This document shows, piece by piece, positions 55,826 through 64,000 of a stretch of DNA of 64,000 bases. The stretch comes from Nemertoderma westbladi. Taxonomy: Eukaryota; Xenacoelomorpha; Nemertodermatida; Nemertodermatidae. Below the pieces are notes generated by a model. It was not told where the DNA came from and searched no databases. It saw nothing but the letters and a program-made list of their open reading frames with translations. A program made the translations under genes and the position numbers. Position 1 is the first letter of the stretch; every line of letters begins with the position of its first letter. The stretch covers positions 1 through 64,000 of the forward strand of contig JAUCBJ010000580.1 of the NCBI GenBank assembly GCA_032718475.1, read 5' to 3'.

Positions 55826-56200
55826 CAACAAATAACGTATCCGATACCGACGAGATGGATCACCACACAGACTCGGAAACCGACGAGGTACCAAACGTCA
55901 AGAACATGACCCGTCGGTTAGGGGCCCTTAAAGGCGGAGTAACCCGAGGGTATCAACGGATGGAGAAACAACTCAAGGGAGTCAAAGCCCCCCTCAATGA
56001 GGTACAAACTCAGCTTCAAAGTATCCGAAATATCCTACAGCGGCACGAAAGAATGATACAGGCGTACCAAGATCTCGTTCCCTCCACCGATCAGGAAAAC
56101 TACCCCAAGTTGGAAGAACACGTTGTACATCTAGATGGGTTCCGCAAACAACACCGGAGGACCCTCAGCCTTGTGAGAGGCTATGAGGAACAGTACTCAG
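55822..56200 (+). CDS. BEL/Pao gag N-terminal fragment
   Basis: About 126 residues before the inverted repeat interrupts it (open frame continues to 56,274 only by reading into the repeat). Acidic start (DTDEMDHHTDSETDEV), then a helical coiled-coil-like stretch: RRLGALKGGVTRGYQRMEKQ, APLNEVQTQLQSIRNILQRH, then LVPSTDQENYPKLEEHV. The R-x-x-LTR-like opening and long helix resemble the N-terminal domain of BEL/Pao Gag. The capsid core, zinc finger and protease are absent because of the 56,201 breakpoint. Confidence 0.6.
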
Positions 56201-56540
56201 CAACCAGCTCTTGTCCCAAATACGTTGCTTGGTCCAGTATAGGTTGTTATAATGAGCCCCGGATTCGTAGCTGACACTTGGATTATATATCAGTGGAATT
56301 TTCCATTAACCTTTACATTATATAGCCAATAAGGGAGATGCCTAACTTTAGGAATGTTGGTATTGGTCCGATGACGAGGAGTTGGCTCATATGATGATTT
56401 GATTGGATGCCCCTATATTGGACAGGTTGGAAATCATTACACAACGTATTTGGGACAGGTAGGAATAATAGAAAGCCCCATAGAAGTGAAGGGAAACACC
56501 CTATTCTGGACAATGATGTAGACACTACTCCTCAGCTGTC
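56201..56540 (-). repeat. Right arm of the ~340-bp inverted repeat
   Basis: Inverted counterpart of 51,195-51,540, with only scattered substitutions and small indels (for example CAATGATGTAGACAC versus CAATGATGTAGATAC on the minus strand). It interrupts gag on its left and joins LTR sequence on its right. Confidence 0.88.
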
Positions 56541-56544
56541 AGGG

Positions 56545-57177
56545 TTGCCTGATAGTTATTTAGGCCTAGACAACCTCCTTCTACTTCAGTAGTTGGTAAC
56601 CCGCTAGGCCTGGGGACAAGGACTGCCCTTAGCGGTTCCTGGCCACCAGCGGCGATTACGAGCCTGAAAAGGATTCGGAATGCTTAGCTGACTGCGCCTG
56701 CGACGGGAACTGACAGATCCTTAGCTGTCCCTGGCCACCAGTGGCGAGTACGAGCCTGAAAAGGATTCAGAAAGCTTAGCTGATTGTGCCAGGGATTTGC
56801 GACGGGAACTGACAGATCCTTAGCGGTCCTTGGCCACCAGCGGCGATTACGAGCCTGAAAAGGATTCGGAAAGCTTGCTGATTGCGCCAGGGACTTGCGA
56901 GGGATCGACTGACTGGACGAAGGAAGGGTTCGACGAGGACTGACTTCCTGGCGTGGGTTCCACGACTGGTGTTAGTACGAGCCTGAAAATGATTCGGAAA
57001 GCTCCAACAGTTTGGACTCACAACAGGCCGACAGACCCCTAGCCAAGCCGCTTTCCTGATGACCGATCCCTTCAGGGTTAGGGAAGGGTGGGACGGACAT
57101 GCGAAGGATCGACCGACACTGAACTACGGTACTGGGACTAGGACCAAGGGAAAATGGGGAACATTAGTTAGGTTAAG
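56545..57177 (+). repeat. BEL/Pao LTR, 3' portion, last bases missing
   Basis: Aligns with 54,030-55,070: GACAAGGACTGCCCTTAGCGG, later GGTTAGGGAAGGGTGGGACG and AGGGAAAATGGGGAACATTAG. A ~98-bp unit containing CCTGAAAAGGATTCGGAAAG is tandemly repeated about three times here (56,640-56,890), unlike in the 53.8 kb LTR. One degenerate hairpin (CGATCCCTTCAGGGTTAG) remains. The terminal GCGAACA is replaced by the 16-bp satellite. Confidence 0.75.
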
Positions 57178-59333
57178 ATTAACATTAGTAAGTACTAACT
57201 ACAGTAAGTACTAACTACAGTAAGTACTAACTACAGTAACTACAGTAAGTACTAACTACAGTAAGTACTAACTACAGTAACTACTAACTACAGTAAGTAG
57301 TAACTACAGTAAGTAGTAACTACAGTAAGTAGTAACTACAGTAAGTAGTAACTACAGTAAGTAGTAACTAGAGTAAGTACTAACTACAGTAAGTACTAAC
57401 TACAGTAAGTACTAACTACAGTAAGTACTAACTACAGTAAGTACTAACTACAGTAAGTACTAACTACAGTAAGTACTAACTACAGTAAGTACTAACTACA
57501 GTAAGTACTAACTACAGTAACTACAGTAAGTACTAACTACAGTAAGTACTAACTACAGTAAGTACTAACTACAGTAAGTACTAACTACAGTAAGTACTAA
57601 CTACAGTAAGTACTAACTACAGTAAGTACTAACTACAGTAAGTACTAACTACAGTAACTACAGTAAGTACTAACTACAGTAAGTACTAACTACATTAACT
57701 ACAGTAAGTACTAACTACAGTAACTACAGTAAGTAGTAACTGCAGTAAGTACTAACTACAGTAAGTACTAACTACAGTAAGTACTAACTAACTACAGTAA
57801 CTACAGTAAGTACTAACTACAGTAAGTACTACCTACAGTAAGTACTAACTACAGTAACTACAGTAAGTACTAACTACAGTAAGTACTAACTACATTAACT
57901 ACTAACTACAGTAAGTGCAGTAAGTACTAACTACAGTAAATACAGTAAGTACTAACTACAGCAAGTACTAACTAACTACAGTAACTACAGTACGTACTAA
58001 CTACAGTAAGTACTAACTACAGTAAGTATTAACTACAGTAAGTACAAACTACAGTAAGTACTAACTACAGTAACTACAGTAAGTACTAACTACAGTAAGT
58101 ACTAACTACAGTAAGTACTAACTACAGTAAGTACTAACTACAGTAAGTACTAACTAACTACAGTAAGTACTAACTAACTACAGTAAGTACTAACTGCAGT
58201 AAGTACTAACTACAGTAAGTACTACCTACAGTAAGTACTAACTACAGTAACTACAGTAAGTACTAACTACAGTAACTACAGTAAGTACTAACTACAGTAA
58301 GTACTAACTACATTAACTACTAACTACAGTAAGTACTAACTACAGTAAGTACTAACTACAGTAAGTACTAACTACAGTAAGTACTAACTACAGTAACTAC
58401 AGTAAGTACTAACTACAGTGAGTACTAACTACAGTAACTACAGTAAGTACTAACTACAGTAAGTACTAACTACAGTAAGTACTAAGTACAGTAAGTACTA
58501 ACTACAGTAACTACAGTAAGTACTAACCACTGTAAGTACTAACTACAGTAAGTACTAACAACAGTAAGTACTAACTACAGTAAGTACTAACTACAGTAAG
58601 TACTAACTACAGTAAGTACTAACTACAGTAAGTACTAACTACAGTGAGTACTAACTACAGTAAGTACTAACTACAGTAAGTACTAACTACAGTAAGTACT
58701 AACTACAGTAAGTACTAACTACAGTAAGTACTAACTACAGTAAGTACTAACTACAGTAACTACAGTGAGTACTAACTACAGTAACTACAGTAAGTACTAA
58801 CTACAGTGAGTACTAACTACAGTAACTACAGTAAGTACTAACTACAGTAAGTACTAACTACAGTAAGTACTAACTACAGTAAGTACAGTAAGTACTAACT
58901 ACAGTAAGTACTAACTACAGTGAGTACTAACTACAGTAAGTACAGTAAGTACTAACTACAGTGAGTACTAACTACAGTAAGTACAGTAAGTACTAACTAC
59001 AGTAAGTACTAACTACAGTGAGTACTAACTACAGTAAGTACTAACTACAGTAACTACAGTAAGTAGTAACTACATTAACTACTAACTACAGTAAGTGCAG
59101 TAAGTACTAACTACAGTAACTACAGTAAGTACTAACTACAGTGAGTACAGTAAGTACTAACCACAGTAAGTACTAACTACAGTAACTACAGTAAGTACTA
59201 ACTACAGTAAGTACTAACTACAGTAAGTACTAACTACAGTAAGTACTAACTACAGTAACTACAGTAAGTACTAACTACAGTAAGTATTAACTACAGTAAG
59301 TACTAACTATAGTAAGTACTAACTACAGTAACT

Positions 59334-59418
59334 CCCCCGTAAATGCTAAATGTATTGTGTAGTATATATTTGTTGGCATTTTGCTTTATTAAATCGACAT
59401 TAACGTAAAAAAAAAAAA
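59334..59418 (+). mobile_element. Short poly(A)-tailed retroposed insert in the satellite, copy 1
   Basis: Non-satellite sequence from CCCCCGTAAATGC to a run of 14 A (59,407-59,420), with ATTAAA at 59,388-59,393, 13 bases before the A run, a polyadenylation-signal variant at the expected distance. Flanked by AACTACAGTAACT at 59,321-59,333 and 59,419-59,431, a target-site duplication drawn from the satellite. Best read as the 3' end of an mRNA or LINE copied in by target-primed reverse transcription. Confidence 0.75.
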
Positions 59419-61895
59419 AACTACAGTAACTACAGTAAGTACTAACTTCAGTAAGTACTAACTACAGTAAGTACTAACTACAGTAAGTAGTAACTAGAGT
59501 AAGTACTAACTACAGTAAGTACTAACTACAGTAAGTACTAACTACAGTAAGTACTAACTACAGTAAGTACTAACTACAGTAAGTACTAACTACAGTAAGT
59601 ACTAACTACAGTAAGTACTAACTACAGTAAGTACTAACTACAGTAAGTACTAACTACAGTAAGTACTAACTACAGTAACTACAGTAAGTACTAACTACAG
59701 TAAGTACTAACTACAGTAAGTACTAACTACAGTAAGTACTAACTACAGTAAGTACTAACTACAGTAAGTACTAACTACAGTAAGTACTAACTACAGTAAC
59801 TACAGTAAGTACTAACTACAGTAAGTACTAACTACATTAACTACAGTAAGTACTAACTACAGTAACTACAGTAAGTAGTAACTGCAGTAAGTACTAACTA
59901 CAGTAAGTACTAACTACAGTAAGTACTAACTAACTACAGTAACTACAGTAAGTACTAACTACAGTAAGTACTACCTACAGTAAGTACTAACTACAGTAAC
60001 TACAGTAAGTACTAACTACAGTAAGTACTAACTACAGTAAGTACTAACTACAGTAAGTACTAACTAACTACAGTAAGTACTAACTACAGTAAGTACTAAC
60101 TACAGTAAGTACTAACTACAGTAAGTACTAACTAACTACAGTAAGTACTAACTAACTACAGTAAGTACTACCTACAGTAAGTACTAACTACAGTAACTAC
60201 AGTAAGTACTAACTACAGTAAGTACTAACTACAGTAAGTACTACCTACAGTAAGTACTAACTACAGTAACTACAGTAAGTACTAACTACAGTAAGTACTA
60301 ACTGCAGTAAGTACTAACTACAGTAAGTACTACCTACAGTAAGTACTAACTACAGTAACTACAGTAAGTACTAACTACAGTAACTACAGTAAGTACTAAC
60401 TACAGTAAGTACTAACTACATTAACTACTAACTACAGTAAGTACTAACTACAGTAAGTACTAACTACAGTAAGTACTAACTACAGTAAGTACTAACTACA
60501 GTAAGTACTAACTACAGTAACTACAGTAAGTACTAACTACAGTGAGTACTAACTACAGTAACTACAGTAAGTACTAACTACAGTAAGTACTAACTACAGT
60601 AAGTACTAACTACAGTAAGTACTAACTACAGTAACTACAGTAAGTACTAACCACTGTAAGTACTAACTACAGTAAGTACTAACCACTGTAAGTACTAACT
60701 ACAGTAAGTACTAACTACAGTAAGTACTAACTACAGTAAGTACTAACTACAGTAAGTACTAACTACAGTAAGTACTAACTACAGTAAGTACTAACTACAG
60801 TAAGTACTAACTACAGTGAGTACTAACTACAGTAACTACAGTAAGTACTAACTACAGTAAGTACTAACTACAGTAAGTACTAACTACAGTAAGTACTAAC
60901 TACAGTAAGTACTAACTACAGTAAGTACTAACTACAGTAACTACAGTAAGTACTAACTACAGTGAGTACTAACTACAGTAACTACAGTAAGTACTAACTA
61001 CAGTGAGTACTAACTACAGTAACTACAGTAAGTACTAACTACAGTAAGTACTAACTACAGTAAGTACTAACTACAGTAAGTACAGTAAGTACTAACTACA
61101 GTAAGTACTAACTAACTACAGTAACTACAGTAAGTACTAACTACAGTAAGTAATAACTACAGTAAGTATTAACTACAGTAAGTACTAACTACAGTAAGTA
61201 CTAGCTACAGTAACTACAGTAAGTACTAACTACAGTAAGTACTAACTACAGTAAGTACTAACTACAGTAAGTACTAACTACAGTAAGTACAGTAAGTACT
61301 AACTACAGTGAGTACTAACTACAGTAAGTACTAACTACAGTAACTACAGTAAGTACTAACTACATTAACTACTAACTACAGTAAGTGCAGTAAGTACTAA
61401 CTACAGTAACTACAGTAAGTACTAACTACAGTGAGTACAGTAAGTACTAACCACAGTAAGTACTAACTACAGTAACTACAGTAAGTACTAACTACAGTAA
61501 GTACTAACTACAGTAAGTACTAACTACAGTAACTACAGTAAGTACTAACTACAGTAAGTACTAACTACAGTAAGTACTAACTACAGTAAGTACTAACTAC
61601 AGTAAGTACTAACTACAGTAAGTACTACCTACAGTAAGTACTAACTACAGTAAGTACTAACTACAGTAAGTACTACCTACAGTAAGTACTAACTACAGTA
61701 AGTACTACCTACAGTAAGTACTAACTACAGTAAGTACTACCTACAGTAAGTACTAACTACAGTAAGTACTAACTACAGTAAGTACTAACTACAGTAAGTA
61801 CTAACTACAGTAAGTACTAACTACAGTAAGTACTAACTACAGTAAGTATTAACTACAGTAAGTACTAACTATAGTAAGTACTAACTACAGTAACT

Positions 61896-61980
61896 CCCCC
61901 GTAAATGCTAAATGTATTGTGTAGTATATATTTGTTGGCATTTTGCTTTATTAAATCGACATTAACGTAAAAAAAAAAAA
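61896..61980 (+). mobile_element. Poly(A)-tailed insert, copy 2 (duplicated with the satellite)
   Basis: Same sequence, same A-run length and same flanks as 59,334-59,418, exactly 2,562 bp downstream. Shared flanking variants (TAAGTATTAAC, CTATAGTAAG) show that it was copied as part of a satellite block, not inserted twice. Confidence 0.85.
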
Positions 61981-64000
61981 AACTACAGTAACTACAGTAA
62001 GTACTAACTACAGTAAGTACTAACTACAGTAAGTACTAACTACAGTAAGTACTAACTACAGTAAGTACTAACTACAGTAAGTACTAACTACAGTAAGTAC
62101 TAACTACAGTAAGTACTAACTACAGTAAGTACTAACTACAGTAAGTACTAACTACAGTAAGTACTAACTACAGTAAGTACTAACTACAGTAAGTACTAAC
62201 TATAGTAAGTACTAACTACAGTAACTACAGTAAGTACTAACTACTGTAAGTACTAACTACAGTAAGTACTAACTATAGTAAGTACTAACTACAGTAACTA
62301 CAGTAAGTACTAACCACAATAAGTACTAACTACAGTAACTACAGTAAGTACTAACTACAGTAAGTACTAACTACAGTAACTACAGTAAGTACTAACTACA
62401 GTAAGTACTAACTACAGTAAGTACTAACTACAGTAAGTACTAACTACAGTAAGTACTAACTACAGTAAGTACTAACTACAGTAACTACAGTAAGTACTAA
62501 CTACAGTAAGTACTAACTACATTAACTACAGTAAGTACTAACTACAGTAACTACAGTAAGTAGTAACTGCAGTAAGTACTAACTACAGTAAGTACTAACT
62601 ACAGTAAGTACTAACTAACTACAGTAACTACAGTAAGTACTAACTACAGTAAGTACTACCTACAGTAAGTACTAACTACAGTAACTACAGTAAGTACTAA
62701 CTACAGTAAGTACTAACTACATTAACTACTAACTACAGTAAGTGCAGTAAGTACTAACTACAGTAAGTACAGTAAGTACTAACTACAGTAAGTACTAACT
62801 AACTACAGTAACTACAGTACGTACTAACTACAGTAAGTACTAACTACAGTAAGTATTAACTACAGTAAGTACTAACTACAGTAAGTACTAACTACAGTAA
62901 CTACAGTAAGTACTAACTACAGTAAGTACTAACTACAGTAAGTACTAACTACAGTAAGTACTAACTAACTACAGTAAGTACTAACTAACTACAGTAAGTA
63001 CTAACTGCAGTAAGTACTAACTACAGTAAGTACTACCTACAGTAAGTACTAACTACAGTAACTACAGTAAGTACTAACTACAGTAACTACAGTAAGTACT
63101 AACTACAGTAAGTACTAACTACATTAACTACTAACTACAGTAAGTACTAACTACAGTAAGTACTAACTACAGTAAGTACTAACTACAGTAAGTACTAACT
63201 ATAGTAAGTACTAACTACAGTAACTACAGTAAGTACTAACTACAGTGAGTACTAACTACAGTAACTACAGTAAGTACTAACTACAGTAAGTACTAACTAC
63301 AGTAAGTACTAACTACAGTAAGTACTAACTACAGTAACTACAGTAAGTACTAACCACTGTAAGTACTAACTACAGTAAGTACTAACTACAGTAAGTACTA
63401 ACTACAGTAAGTACTAACTACAGTAAGTACTAACTACAGTAAGTACTAACTACAGTAAGTACTAACTACAGTGAGTACTAACTACAGTAACTACAGTAAG
63501 TACTAACTACAGTAAGTACTAACTACAGTAAGTACTAACTACAGTAAGTACTAACTACAGTAAGTACTAACTACAGTAACTACAGTAAGTACTAACTACA
63601 GTGAGTACTAACTACAGTAACTACAGTAAGTACTAACTACAGTGAGTACTAACTACAGTAAGTACTAACTACAGTAAGTACAGTAAGTACTAACTACAGT
63701 AAGTACTAACTAACTACAGTAACTACAGTAAGTACTAACTACAGTAAGTACTAACTACAGTAAGTACTAACTACAGTAACTACAGTAAGTACTAACTACA
63801 GTAAGTACTAACTACAGTAAGTACTAACTACAGTAAGTACTAACTACAGTAAGTACTAACTACAGTAAGTACTAACTACAGTAAGTACAGTAAGTACTAA
63901 CTACAGTGAGTACTAACTACAGTAAGTACTAACTACAGTAACTACAGTAAGTACTAACTACATTAACTACTAACTACAGTAAGTGCAGTAAGTACTAACT

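Larger units (their letters stand above)
57178..64000 (+). repeat. 6.8+ kb satellite of 16-bp monomer AGTAAGTACTAACTAC
   Basis: Tandem AGTAAGTACTAACTAC with interspersed 9-bp short units (AGTAACTAC), 4-bp insertions (TAACTAAC), and substitutions (GTGAGT, TACCTAC, CATTAAC, GTAGTAAC, CTATAG). The array continues past the window end. It starts at the truncated end of a BEL/Pao LTR. It is related in composition to the 14-bp satellite at 40-45 kb. Confidence 0.96.

Overview
The window looks like a repeat-dominated, AT-rich intergenic or pericentromeric-like block of an animal genome, most likely a marine or lophotrochozoan-type invertebrate. Support for this is the combination of an RTE-like non-LTR element with a TAG-repeat tail, a Ty3/Gypsy element of CsRn1-like type, a BEL/Pao element, tRNA-derived SINEs, inverted-repeat elements and several very long satellite arrays. 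There is no bacterial gene organisation. I found no convincing single-copy host gene, and the species cannot be named from the sequence. Layout: 1-6,600 is a nest of elements. An old minus-strand non-LTR retrotransposon is split by a nearly full-length plus-strand RTE-like element (520-4,079) and again, in its endonuclease region, by a 0.55 kb inverted-repeat insertion. 6,842-18,075 is an 11.2 kb satellite of alternating 31- and 33-bp monomers that lacks stop codons in all three forward frames. 18,076-34,690 is AT-rich filler carrying two truncated RTE copies (one with a clear target-site duplication), SINE remnants, two copies of a 0.7 kb dispersed repeat, foldback elements, a 63-bp minisatellite (28.4-29.0 kb) and a 69-bp satellite (32.1-33.8 kb). 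34,770-38,660 is a 12-bp satellite (CTGTCTGCTTGG). 40,430-45,060 is a 14-bp satellite interrupted by a 5'-truncated, decayed CsRn1-like Gypsy element with one recognisable 3' LTR. 45,061-57,177 is BEL/Pao material: a pol with an internal 751-bp tandem duplication, an unassigned 3' ORF, LTR copies carrying tandem UUCG-capped hairpins, a gag fragment, and a pair of ~340-bp inverted repeats. 57,178-64,000 is a 16-bp satellite (AGTAAGTACTAACTAC) that runs off the window and carries two copies of the same captured poly(A) insertion. How the parts relate: every recognised coding region belongs to a retroelement, and all but possibly short ORFs are broken by stops, frameshifts or truncation. Several satellites appear to have grown out of, or to abut, dispersed elements: the 63-bp array out of a SINE, the 12-bp array within a CTGTCTGTCGG-bearing dispersed repeat, the 69-bp array at a SINE junction, and the 14-bp array at the truncated ends of both LTR elements. 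The strongest signals for follow-up are the stop-free 31/33-bp satellite with its 43-, 52- and 38-monomer higher-order blocks, the 16-bp satellite whose monomer is made of splice-signal-like words, and the hairpin array in the BEL/Pao LTR.
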